Of a DNA stretch of 62,417 bases, positions 50,832-58,126 are shown piece by piece. The position numbers and the translations under genes were made by a program. The stretch's first letter is position 1. Every line of letters begins with the position of its first letter. Where the stretch lies: contig MKUN01000038.1 of the NCBI GenBank assembly GCA_001897835.1, positions 1 through 62,417 on the forward strand, read 5' to 3'. The notes beneath the pieces are model-generated. The model had not been told where the DNA came from, ran no database searches, and worked only from the letters and a program-made list of their open reading frames with translations. This DNA is from Bacteroidetes bacterium 46-16 (GTDB lineage Bacteria; Bacteroidota; Bacteroidia; Chitinophagales; Chitinophagaceae).

Positions 50832-51887
50832 ATGAATAACGATCATGTTGTAAACAGGGTGGAGGCGGCATTGCAACAATGGCGCAACAAGGAGGACAGG
50901 TTTAGTAGAATATTTACTTTCAGTCTTTCTTCAAACAGGGCGTTGCTGAAAGAGAAGCTTGAATTCTATGAGCGTGTTGCTGCCAGATATAGCGGCACAC
51001 AGGATCAGGATGAACGTTTTGCATTAAAGATGTTACAGGGAGAACGTAATCGTGTTGAAAAGCAACTGTACCCTAATCCCCTGATACGACTACTGCGGAG
51101 GATCTTAGTAGTACCTATACTCAATCAACTTGTTATCAGGCAGGATAACAAAAGAATAGAACAAAATAGCCAGTCCCTGCATGACCAGGTGCAGCGGACT
51201 GGTTTTAATAATCTTTCTGAGAAAATCGACCAGCAGATAAAACTTGGGCAACAGCAATTCTCTTTGCCTGTTTCTTATTACATAAACGACAGAGAACGGC
51301 TAGATCATCAACTATCCTTTGTTAAAGATCAGAATGGCGCTTATCATTTTGAGGGCTATCAGACAAGCTTATACAACGAATCCAAGCCGGATGAAAAAAG
51401 ACAACAGTTTTTCCGTATGGGCGAAGGGAATGATGTAAACGCTGCAGGAGCCTACAACTTGTTATCCGGGCGTTGCATTCACCGGGATGGCATCTGGTTC
51501 CAACTAGATTTTAATGATAAGGATGCACAGGGCAATTACAAAGTCAAACAGTTTCATACAGATTATGGCTATGACCTTGAAAAGATACTGAAGGAACTTC
51601 CATTGAAAGAACTATTGAATAAAGGGGAAGCGGACAAACTACGGGAAGCATTGAAAGATGGCAATCGTATATCTGTCAGTTTTATGAAGGATGGTAACGA
51701 ACAACGCTTTTATATTGAAGCAAATCCTCAGTTCCGTTCTGTAAATATTTATGACGAACATTCCAAGAAAGTAACTATCAACACGGCTTTGGGTAATAAA
51801 ACTACGGATGTACTTAAGGAAACAAACAAGGTCAAGGAACAGCAGCAGATGGGACAGTCAAGAAAGAATGGCATGCGCTTGAATTAA
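50832..51887 (+). CDS. Accessory element protein, paralogue of 49156-49956
   Basis: 351 residues. The last about 230 match the gene at 49156: DQVQRTGFNNLSEKID, YNLLSGRCIHRDGIWFQLDF, FHTDYGYDLEKILKELPLKE and YIEANPQFRSVNIYDEHSKK. The N-terminal about 115 residues are extra and include a helical charged stretch and a modest hydrophobic part (LLRRILVVPILNQLVI) that might touch the membrane. It ends GQSRKNGMRLN, a basic tail. The duplication with an added N-terminal module suggests functional divergence. The role is unknown. Confidence 0.65.
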   Translation: MNNDHVVNRVEAALQQWRNKEDRFSRIFTFSLSSNRALLKEKLEFYERVAARYSGTQDQDERFALKMLQGERNRVEKQLYPNPLIRLLRRILVVPILNQLVIRQDNKRIEQNSQSLHDQVQRTGFNNLSEKIDQQIKLGQQQFSLPVSYYINDRERLDHQLSFVKDQNGAYHFEGYQTSLYNESKPDEKRQQFFRMGEGNDVNAAGAYNLLSGRCIHRDGIWFQLDFNDKDAQGNYKVKQFHTDYGYDLEKILKELPLKELLNKGEADKLREALKDGNRISVSFMKDGNEQRFYIEANPQFRSVNIYDEHSKKVTINTALGNKTTDVLKETNKVKEQQQMGQSRKNGMRLN

Positions 51888-51897
51888 CAGGAATACA

Positions 51898-52191
51898 ATG
51901 GATAGCCAGCAATATCTATCGGATTTCTTTGATGCAGTCAGGTCTGATGGCCGGATTGGAGTAACCCATATAGGTATTTATGCAGCCTTGTTACAATACA
52001 GAAAGGAAAAAGGTTTTGTGAATCCTATCCAGGCTTTTAGTCATGAGATCATGGAGATCGCAAAAGTTTCTTCTACTATCACATACAGCCGATGTATGCG
52101 TGCATTAAGTGACTATGGTTATATCAGGTATGAGCCTTCATTTGACCGGACAAAAGCAAGTAAAATATATTTAACTAATCCCTTACAATAA
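51898..52191 (+). CDS. Small winged-helix-like protein
   Basis: 97 residues. Helix-rich with a probable wing at the end: GRIGVTHIGIYAALLQYRKE, FSHEIMEIAKVSSTITYSRC, MRALSDYGYIRYEPSFDRTK. The stretch AKVSSTITYSRCMRALSDYG reads as a recognition helix, as in replication initiator or GntR-like wings. It lies 10 bases after the preceding gene. Probably a DNA-binding accessory protein of the element. Confidence 0.65.
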   Translation: MDSQQYLSDFFDAVRSDGRIGVTHIGIYAALLQYRKEKGFVNPIQAFSHEIMEIAKVSSTITYSRCMRALSDYGYIRYEPSFDRTKASKIYLTNPLQ

Positions 52192-52222
52192 AGGTGCTTC
52201 AGTAACGATCAAACGATAGTTT

Positions 52223-52510
52223 ATGAGTGTAAGAAAGGATCAGTTAGTTACGGTCGAAGACCTTGAAATTTTCAAGGTGGAACTTTTATCCGCTATACGT
52301 CAACTTTTAATGGACAGAAACGGAGGGACGCCCAAAAAGTGGTTAAAATCTGCAGAGGCACGCAAATTAATTGGCTTTTCTCCTGGCAAACTACAAACCG
52401 TTAGAAATAGCGGATTACTTGCCTTCACAAAAATTGGTGGTAATATTTATTATGACCAAGACGATCTACTAAGACTATTCAGCGAGCACAAACAAAAAAG
52501 AAAGGATTAG
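52223..52510 (+). CDS. Excisionase-like HTH protein (HTH_17 type)
   Basis: 95 residues with an N-terminal helix (VEDLEIFKVELLSAIRQLLM) and a C-terminal MerR/excisionase-type HTH: KKWLKSAEARKLIGFSPGKL, QTVRNSGLLAFTKIGGNIYY, DQDDLLRLF. This HTH_17 form is common near integrases, where it acts as a recombination directionality factor. Here it is about 2.2 kb from the integrase, on the opposite strand, with cargo between. It overlaps the next frame's GTG by one base. Confidence 0.75.
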   Translation: MSVRKDQLVTVEDLEIFKVELLSAIRQLLMDRNGGTPKKWLKSAEARKLIGFSPGKLQTVRNSGLLAFTKIGGNIYYDQDDLLRLFSEHKQKRKD

Positions 52511-52512
52511 TG

Positions 52513-52713
52513 ATGAAACTATTCGGTTTGGGGAAAGAGGTTCCACCGTTAAAGGAGCATGTCATTATCTATTTTGCTCAAAAGGGATGTCCGGAACAAA
52601 TTGCGCTCGATTTCTTTTTCTATTTCAGTCAAAAGAACTGGAATAATCATCAAGGTAAACTGCTATCAAATTGGAAAAGGACAGCATGGTATTGGATTTT
52701 AAATAACCAATAA
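52513..52713 (+). CDS. Short hypothetical protein
   Basis: 66 residues from ATG 52513 (MKLFGLGKEVPPLKEHVIIY). An aromatic-rich pattern (ALDFFFYFSQKNWNNHQGKL, LSNWKRTAWYWILNN) resembles the short W-x(n)-NWK-x-A-x-x-W segments seen at the ends of replication or transposition proteins. It may be a full small protein or a remnant. It is convergent with the GHKL gene, 9 bases between stops. Confidence 0.5.
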   Translation: MKLFGLGKEVPPLKEHVIIYFAQKGCPEQIALDFFFYFSQKNWNNHQGKLLSNWKRTAWYWILNNQ

Positions 52714-52722
52714 TATATTCTT

Positions 52723-54570
52723 TTACATTTGAATTGTCTCTTTAATAAACTTACTTTTTATCAATTTTAAGAACGATGAATTTCTTGATTCAGCATCGTT
52801 AACTACAGCATCAATATCCCACATATAAATGCCTATTGGAAGACGAATCTCGGGATTTTTACTAATTACCACAGTTGTATCTTTATAATAAATTTTACCT
52901 GCAGAATAAAGCTCTTTAAATTCCCCCGACAAATGTAGCTCTACATCTTCATTGAACTCAATTATACCATAATACCATATCCGCTGAATTTTGTCGTTAT
53001 AATACCTCATCAACTTTCTAGCACGTTTCTCTAGTTGGGTAACAGTTTTCATATTCTCTTCTAATGTAATCCCTCGTTTTTTAATTTCAACTATTACAAC
53101 ATCAAAATATGCTGATTTATTTGGATCATTAGAAAATACTAGGGCTATATCTGGCCTATCAGCATCCCGTTCAATTCCTTCGCCTTCGGTTATATATGAA
53201 ACTAAGTCGGTCATTTCAGTATCACTTAGTAACGTCTCATAGGTCATATATTTATCGTCTAATAACCATGCATTGTTTCTGTAAAGATCATTAACTAAAG
53301 AATCCTTAGAAAACTTTGTTCTCATCGTAGCAAATAATTTATGCAATTCCGCCTCACTGTTGTCTTTAGTGGTCTTTTTTAGTGCTGCGATTGTTATTTG
53401 CCGAAACAAAACATACTCTGTAAGTGCTCGAGCTGAAAGTTCAAGTGATTTTTCATATTCCTCGTTACTTAATGAGCTTGCTTCTAATAAATCTTTTTGT
53501 GCACGAAAAAATTGATCTTGTGCTTTCTTCAATACATCCACCCTAGAAATATATCCGATTGTTTCATTGTCAAAATAACCCGATAGATGTGGGAATGTAT
53601 TGATCAAATTATTTTTGGTATCAGTATTTCGTTTAGTAATAGCGGGTATTTTTTCTTCAATAATAGAGGCAACCTTTTTCCTAAACATTGTTTTAATAGC
53701 TTGTAAGTCTGCGTCAGACAATGTTAGGTTCTGTCTGGTTGGATCAACTTTTCCGCGGAACCAGTCAGAGTATAATAAAAATACCATGCTGTAACCTAGC
53801 GGTTTGTTTTCATCAGATATAATGTCAACTTTTACCGTGCGATTATCGACTGAAACAGCAGCTATGAAAGAGGTATCTTCTATGGAAACTTCTTTTATTG
53901 AATAATGTAAATCGAATTTATCAAATAACGTGATACTACTTTCGACTTCAACTGTTTCAAATTTTGGAATATCCGAATTACTAATAGTTTCAACCTGCAA
54001 AGTATTTTCGACATTGGCTGTTATATTTATATCAATTTCTTTATCCTGACTTTTCAATTGATATAGCCTAGAATAAAATTCTTCAAGCAATCTTGTTTTT
54101 AAGTATTTCGCTTGAATAAAAGAATTCTTGCCCAACTTAGTTAACGTATAGCCAGACATATTTAGTGACGTTCCTGTAGCTCTACTTTCAATTATAGATA
54201 TAGTAGATGAATCTTCATCGAAATCCTCTGTAAATTCAAATTCTCGTTGTTTAGTATTTTCAAAAGTACTTATAACATTTACTTTGTTAAAGTAGCATAG
54301 GTAGACAAGACGCCCTAAACCTTTGTGCGAGCTTTCATCAACATCAAATAGCTTTGAAAATTTATTAAACCTTTCTTCTGTAAATCCAATGCCGTTATCG
54401 CTTATAGCTATTTCGATACTTTGTGGTTGATTGTATGCACTGGCACTTATGATAACGTCAATTTTGTTAGCGTTAGCGTCGAGTGCATTTGCGATTGCTT
54501 CTATGTACACCATTTCAAGGGATGAGTTCCCAAAAAACATTTTAACCGCTTGTCCTAGTTTTACTTTCAT
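52723..54570 (-). CDS. GHKL ATPase with PD-(D/E)XK-like C-terminal domain, candidate defence protein
   Basis: 615 residues. The N-terminus is a GHKL (Hsp90/MutL-type) ATPase: VYIEAIANALDANANKIDVI (N box, Glu24, Asn28 and Asp31), AISDNGIGF (G1, about 55-62), SSHKGLGRLVYLCY (lid/G2) and ATGTSLNMSG. A long helical middle region follows. Near the C-terminus is a nuclease-like pattern: DRPDIALVFSND then YFDVVIVEIKKRG, the D-x(n)-ExK arrangement of PD-(D/E)XK enzymes. GHKL ATPases fused to nuclease-like domains recur among antiviral genes. It occupies the cargo slot between excisionase-like and integrase genes. No exact named system is recognised, and the target is unknown. Confidence 0.7.
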   Translation of the reverse strand: MKVKLGQAVKMFFGNSSLEMVYIEAIANALDANANKIDVIISASAYNQPQSIEIAISDNGIGFTEERFNKFSKLFDVDESSHKGLGRLVYLCYFNKVNVISTFENTKQREFEFTEDFDEDSSTISIIESRATGTSLNMSGYTLTKLGKNSFIQAKYLKTRLLEEFYSRLYQLKSQDKEIDINITANVENTLQVETISNSDIPKFETVEVESSITLFDKFDLHYSIKEVSIEDTSFIAAVSVDNRTVKVDIISDENKPLGYSMVFLLYSDWFRGKVDPTRQNLTLSDADLQAIKTMFRKKVASIIEEKIPAITKRNTDTKNNLINTFPHLSGYFDNETIGYISRVDVLKKAQDQFFRAQKDLLEASSLSNEEYEKSLELSARALTEYVLFRQITIAALKKTTKDNSEAELHKLFATMRTKFSKDSLVNDLYRNNAWLLDDKYMTYETLLSDTEMTDLVSYITEGEGIERDADRPDIALVFSNDPNKSAYFDVVIVEIKKRGITLEENMKTVTQLEKRARKLMRYYNDKIQRIWYYGIIEFNEDVELHLSGEFKELYSAGKIYYKDTTVVISKNPEIRLPIGIYMWDIDAVVNDAESRNSSFLKLIKSKFIKETIQM

Positions 54571-54733
54571 CAGTGTTTGCTTTCGGCTGGATTAGGGTAA
54601 TTTCTCGAAATTAAATGTAATGCAAATTATATTAATTGAACTGGCTATCACTATGATAAATAGTCTTGAATTAGTTCGCTTAAGCATTACGAAGTCACAA
54701 ATGTGAATTTTTGCTAAATTTTACGTGCTTTGG

Positions 54734-56032
54734 TTATTGACCTATAACTTGTCTTAAGTGTCCGTCTTCAGTAAACCCAATATTCCGGACTTTCGACCAG
54801 GTTTGGCTTATCCTGGTTTTACGCACCTTTGCATAGCGTTGAGTTGTACGAATATTCCTATGCCCCAGCATTTTGCTTACTTCTTCTAAAGAAAAGCCGA
54901 ATATATTAAGCATGATATCTGCAAATGTATGCCTGGCCAAGTGGGTATTGAGTTCCCTGTTAATGCCTGCAATAACGGCGATCTCTTTCAAATACCCATT
55001 ATACCTTGCATTGCTGTTGACCGGAATTAATAACCCTTGAACCTTTCTACAGGGATGATCTTTGTATTTCTCGATGATCTCTTCCACGATAGGCATTATT
55101 GGCACCATTTCGCTAACTCCTGTTTTGCCCCGGTCTTTAATCAACCAGCGCTCACCGTTTATCCCGATCCTACAAATGTGACTTTCAGTAAGTGCATATA
55201 CATCCTGAAATGCAAAACCAGTAAAACACTGGAAGATGAATACGTCCTTTACTTCAACCAAACGCTGTATCGCAAAATCTTTTCTCCAGATAAGATTCAC
55301 TTCGTAAAACTCTAACGGTGGTACATCTGTTTCATCACCACCACATCGGAATTTTTGAATCGGATTCTTTCCCAACAGACAATTGCTCTCAGCTAATGTG
55401 AGTATTTGCTTGGTATTTTTGATTTGTTTTTTTGCCGCTGCTTCCTGCAATACTTTTTTTCGATCAATGGTTAGATATTTATAAAATTTTGTGGCGAAGG
55501 AATAATCGATCTCGCTAATGTCCAGATCTTCTTGCTTGTATTCAAATTTCAGAAACTCTACAATTTTTTTTCGTGTAGATCTCCATTGTTTCAAGGTTTC
55601 ATTCGACCGCAATTTTTTGTCTACCATTTTTGAAAATTCCGCTATCTGCATATCAGCCATTTGTAATAACGTTATGCATGTAGGCGCTGCCGGTTTGGGA
55701 GTTCCTTTCTTATGCTCTGCTGGTAATCCGTGATATACATTTTTGAGCATAAGCGGAGTAATATGCTCATGTTCTAATTGCAGTACCGTAAAGTATCTTT
55801 CCAAGTCTGCGGTCACCTGGGCGATCTTTAGATTGGTTTTCTTGTACTCCGTTCCGCCGGTAGCTCTTTTGATTTCCGCATCCCAATTATTGAGGTGTAC
55901 CTTTCTGCCGATTGAAAATTCTTCATCGGTTCCATCAATACTGATTCTGCAAATAATAGGTGCATTGCCGCTTGCATCCACCTTTGATTTACGGTGCCAG
56001 AATAGCACCGTCAGCTTTTGATTGCTTTTCAT
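54734..56032 (-). CDS. Tyrosine recombinase, ICE integrase
   Basis: 432 residues, the usual size of Bacteroidetes element integrases. The N-terminal domain starts LTVLFWHRKSKVDASGNAPI, then the SAM-like core-binding domain (FSKMVDKKLRSNETLKQWRS). The catalytic domain is visible: the region FIFQCFTGFAFQDVYALTES has a Cys-Phe-Thr-Gly-Phe-Ala form where many integrases have an Arg, and then LNTHLARHTFADIM (HxxR), LGHRNIRTTQRYAKV with the conserved H and the catalytic Tyr. The replacement of the first Arg by a Phe-type residue is known for CTnDOT-type integrases. It is preceded by repeats suited to integrase arm binding. Confidence 0.93.
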   Translation of the reverse strand: MKSNQKLTVLFWHRKSKVDASGNAPIICRISIDGTDEEFSIGRKVHLNNWDAEIKRATGGTEYKKTNLKIAQVTADLERYFTVLQLEHEHITPLMLKNVYHGLPAEHKKGTPKPAAPTCITLLQMADMQIAEFSKMVDKKLRSNETLKQWRSTRKKIVEFLKFEYKQEDLDISEIDYSFATKFYKYLTIDRKKVLQEAAAKKQIKNTKQILTLAESNCLLGKNPIQKFRCGGDETDVPPLEFYEVNLIWRKDFAIQRLVEVKDVFIFQCFTGFAFQDVYALTESHICRIGINGERWLIKDRGKTGVSEMVPIMPIVEEIIEKYKDHPCRKVQGLLIPVNSNARYNGYLKEIAVIAGINRELNTHLARHTFADIMLNIFGFSLEEVSKMLGHRNIRTTQRYAKVRKTRISQTWSKVRNIGFTEDGHLRQVIGQ

Positions 56033-56099
56033 CTTTCATCACATTTTTAAATGAACAAAATGTTCTTTAAACCTTTCTCACGTAGTTGCTTTCAATAAA

Positions 56100-56150
56100 A
56101 CTGGTGCCCTAATTTACGCATACTAATTGGGCACCAGTAGGGGCACCAGT
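56100..56150. repeat. Inverted and direct 10-base repeats, likely integrase arm sites
   Basis: ACTGGTGCCC (56100-56109) is the reverse complement of GGGCACCAGT, which occurs twice in direct orientation at 56129-56138 and 56141-56150. Three copies lie 68-118 bases upstream of the integrase start. Confidence 0.65.
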
Positions 56151-56225
56151 CAGAATGATCAGGAATGATGAAAAATGACTTATTTATTTGCTGAAAGCGC
56201 CGTTTTTAGGCTATAAAAACGAAAA

Positions 56226-56247
56226 AAGGCGCAATTTCTTGCGCCTT
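56226..56247 (-). terminator. Hairpin with T-run on the minus strand
   Basis: AAGGCGCAA (56226-56234) and TTGCGCCTT (56239-56247) form a 9-base-pair stem with a 4-base loop. On the minus strand a T-run follows, so it may stop transcription coming from the PRTRC side. Confidence 0.75.
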
Positions 56248-56258
56248 CTGTGAACCCT

Positions 56259-56279
56259 GTGGTACAAAACTCGAACCAC
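56259..56279. other. Possible attachment-site region
   Basis: GTGGT (56259-56263) and ACCAC (56275-56279) form a small inverted repeat around CAAAACTCG, close to the arm-type repeats and past the integrase. Such short inverted repeats are typical of recombinase core sites. The other end of the element is outside the window, so a matching copy cannot be checked. Confidence 0.3.
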
Positions 56280-56468
56280 TTTTTAGCGGATTTAAAGCTC
56301 TTGACCGAGATTACGGCGTAAAGATATAAATCACTTTATAATTAAGTGAAATATATATACAACTTTCTTACATGGTAGACGCTACGTTATACATGAACCA
56401 GCTACTTCCAGTTACTTGGATGTGTTAGGTTATCCTGTGAAATACGGTAATAATGCCGTAGCATGTTG

Positions 56469-56515
56469 CCCAAAGCGGATTATTAGAATATTGTGGGTGG
56501 GGATTCCGCTTTGGG
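56469..56515. repeat. 11-base inverted repeat hairpin
   Basis: CCCAAAGCGGA (56469-56479) pairs perfectly with TCCGCTTTGGG (56505-56515), with a 25-base loop, downstream of the PRTRC cassette on its strand. Confidence 0.6.
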
Positions 56516-56537
56516 TAAGTGGCTATACCGCTTCTCC

Positions 56538-56580
56538 GCGCAGCGGTGTTCCGCCTACGGGGAAAGGAATACCGCTGCGC
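56538..56580. repeat. 15-base inverted repeat hairpin
   Basis: GCGCAGCGGTGTTCC (56538-56552) pairs with GGAATACCGCTGCGC (56566-56580) with one G-U pair and a 13-base loop. It is the last strong structure before the ThiF gene end at 56596. There is no T-run, so it may be an element-end or transfer-related structure, not a plain terminator. Confidence 0.6.
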
Positions 56581-56595
56581 CGCCCTGGGAGGGCT

Positions 56596-57402
56596 TTAAG
56601 CGACCTTTATCGGTTGGGTAGTGAAGTTGTCAAGGTTATGAAAGAAGCCCTTATTTTCGGTCATTCCGTGACGGAAAAGGTTCCATAGCAGGGAGCAACC
56701 CATTGTAGCAAGAGAGGAATTAATGTACAGGTCTTGCTTTTCTAATGCTTCAGCCAGCGAACAGCTTGGGGTGTTATCCTTTTCTTCGGATTGTTTCAGC
56801 AGTTCGCCATATACAGTGGTTATAAAGGGCAGGTTGGCGACCGCCTCATATTTTTCAGATTTCGGTTGCTTGATATTTCCAATGGTGGACAATAGCACCT
56901 GCCCTGTGGATTGGCTATTACCATAATCCATCCAGTATTTGGCTCGGTTGCGAAAAGCCCTGTAATCATCCAGTTCGTTAAGGATTTCTGCAATCTCAAA
57001 CCTTGCCTTCACGCTGTCCACGCAGGAAATGTAAATAGCTGCCTGTGCATGTTCGGGCAACCTGCCTAAACTGTCTTTCCCAAATTTCAGGGTTTCGGCT
57101 TTCCAGTTTGTACCCGCCCACCTGTTAGCACGGTTTATCAGGGCGACCGATTTATATAGCCCGACCTCGCACTCGGCAAATCGTTGTCTGCCTAAATTGG
57201 CATCGGTTACTACGTCGTCATCCCATAGCCTGACAGATAACCCTGCATGTCCTAATTCATTCAGGCTATAATTCATTTCCACTAATGCGGTCAGCACTTT
57301 TGAACCTGTTCCACCAGCTCCTATAAGATTTACTTGAATAGGATTGGTGGGAGCGATCAGATCATTGTCTGTAAAATGTACCTTTATTTTATCCATTTTC
57401 AT
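56596..57402 (-). CDS. PRTRC system ThiF-family protein
   Basis: 268 residues of an E1/ThiF-type nucleotide-binding fold. The Rossmann motif VNLIGAGGTGSKVLTALVEM comes first, followed by the ribose-binding acid and the basic loop in VRLWDDDVVTDANLGRQRF, then AAIYISCVDSVKARFEIAEI. ThiF-like proteins adenylate the C-terminus of a small protein partner. In PRTRC cassettes this member always follows protein B, as here, and the start overlaps the protein B stop by 4 bases (ATGA). The function in plasmid or element upkeep is unproven. Confidence 0.9.
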   Translation of the reverse strand: MKMDKIKVHFTDNDLIAPTNPIQVNLIGAGGTGSKVLTALVEMNYSLNELGHAGLSVRLWDDDVVTDANLGRQRFAECEVGLYKSVALINRANRWAGTNWKAETLKFGKDSLGRLPEHAQAAIYISCVDSVKARFEIAEILNELDDYRAFRNRAKYWMDYGNSQSTGQVLLSTIGNIKQPKSEKYEAVANLPFITTVYGELLKQSEEKDNTPSCSLAEALEKQDLYINSSLATMGCSLLWNLFRHGMTENKGFFHNLDNFTTQPIKVA

Positions 57403-58115
57403 TTTAGTATATTTTTGATTGTCCGGTCAGCTTTCTTCAATACGTCTTTTGGGAATGGCTCACCCGTTTTGCGTAGCTTCTTCCATAGGCTAACACAGTT
57501 ACCTTGTATGGGATTATGATTTTGCATCAGGTGGCTGAAATAGCTGCTAAAGAAATAGGTTTCCCATGCTGTTGTAAATTCCTCCAATGACGCAGACTTT
57601 CTGATATTTACATCTACCGAACCCATACATACATTTCCATCTGCATACACATTGAAAAAGGGAGCATGGTAAAGCGGTGTGCTTTCAGTCGGTTTCCTGT
57701 CACTTTTCAGAGCATAGATATATAATTTTTGCTTACTGGCTATCCAAAGTAGGGCGGGCACACTCACTACGCCATTAGGGATATTCAATCCATCAATAAA
57801 GAAAAGGTTTTTGCTTGTTGCCTTTGTAAACCACATTGCAAAGCCATTTTCAGATGGGTCTGTATAAAGGATATTTCCTGCTATAATGCTTTTAGGCTTT
57901 AAGAAAGCCTTATTCCTTTCCTTTGTGGTGTCCAATGCTTTTGATAAATACTGCGCTTCCTTAACAGTCAAAGGATGTGCATTAATTGGATTGCCATTCC
58001 TATCCATATCAAAATACTCTACATAAACCTCCGTATTCGTCCCTTTAGCTTCGTAAAAAACCAAAGCCGTTTTGGGATGATAAAGTGTGCCGATATTTTC
58101 CATTACATCTTTCAT
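57399..58115 (-). CDS. PRTRC system protein B
   Basis: 238 residues matching protein B of PRTRC cassettes: NIGTLYHPKTALVFYEAKGT, YFDMDRNGNPINAHPLTVKE, FIDGLNIPNGVVSVPALLWI and a C-terminal LMQNHNPIQGNCVSLWKKLR. The activity is unknown. The usual order E, C, (F), B, ThiF holds here. It overlaps the ThiF gene by 4 bases and starts 11 bases after the preceding gene. Confidence 0.88.
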   Translation of the reverse strand: MKDVMENIGTLYHPKTALVFYEAKGTNTEVYVEYFDMDRNGNPINAHPLTVKEAQYLSKALDTTKERNKAFLKPKSIIAGNILYTDPSENGFAMWFTKATSKNLFFIDGLNIPNGVVSVPALLWIASKQKLYIYALKSDRKPTESTPLYHAPFFNVYADGNVCMGSVDVNIRKSASLEEFTTAWETYFFSSYFSHLMQNHNPIQGNCVSLWKKLRKTGEPFPKDVLKKADRTIKNILK

Positions 58116-58126
58116 AGTAATTTCAT

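Larger units (their letters stand above)
56033..56595. other. Intergenic junction between the integrase and the PRTRC cassette
   Basis: About 560 bases with no gene. From left to right: integrase arm-type repeats (56100-56150), a terminator-like hairpin (56226-56247), a short inverted repeat that may be part of an attachment site (56259-56279), and two large hairpins (56469-56515, 56538-56580). It most likely contains the right end of the ICE. Confidence 0.6.

Noticed and set aside
49156-51887. Assignment of the accessory paralogues to DUF3945
   Set aside because: The characteristic motifs of that family are not evident, so they are left unnamed.
56248-56340. Possible tRNA remnant (a TTCGAGT-like stretch on the minus strand)
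   Set aside because: No complete cloverleaf or acceptor stem could be drawn, so it is treated only as a possible attachment region.
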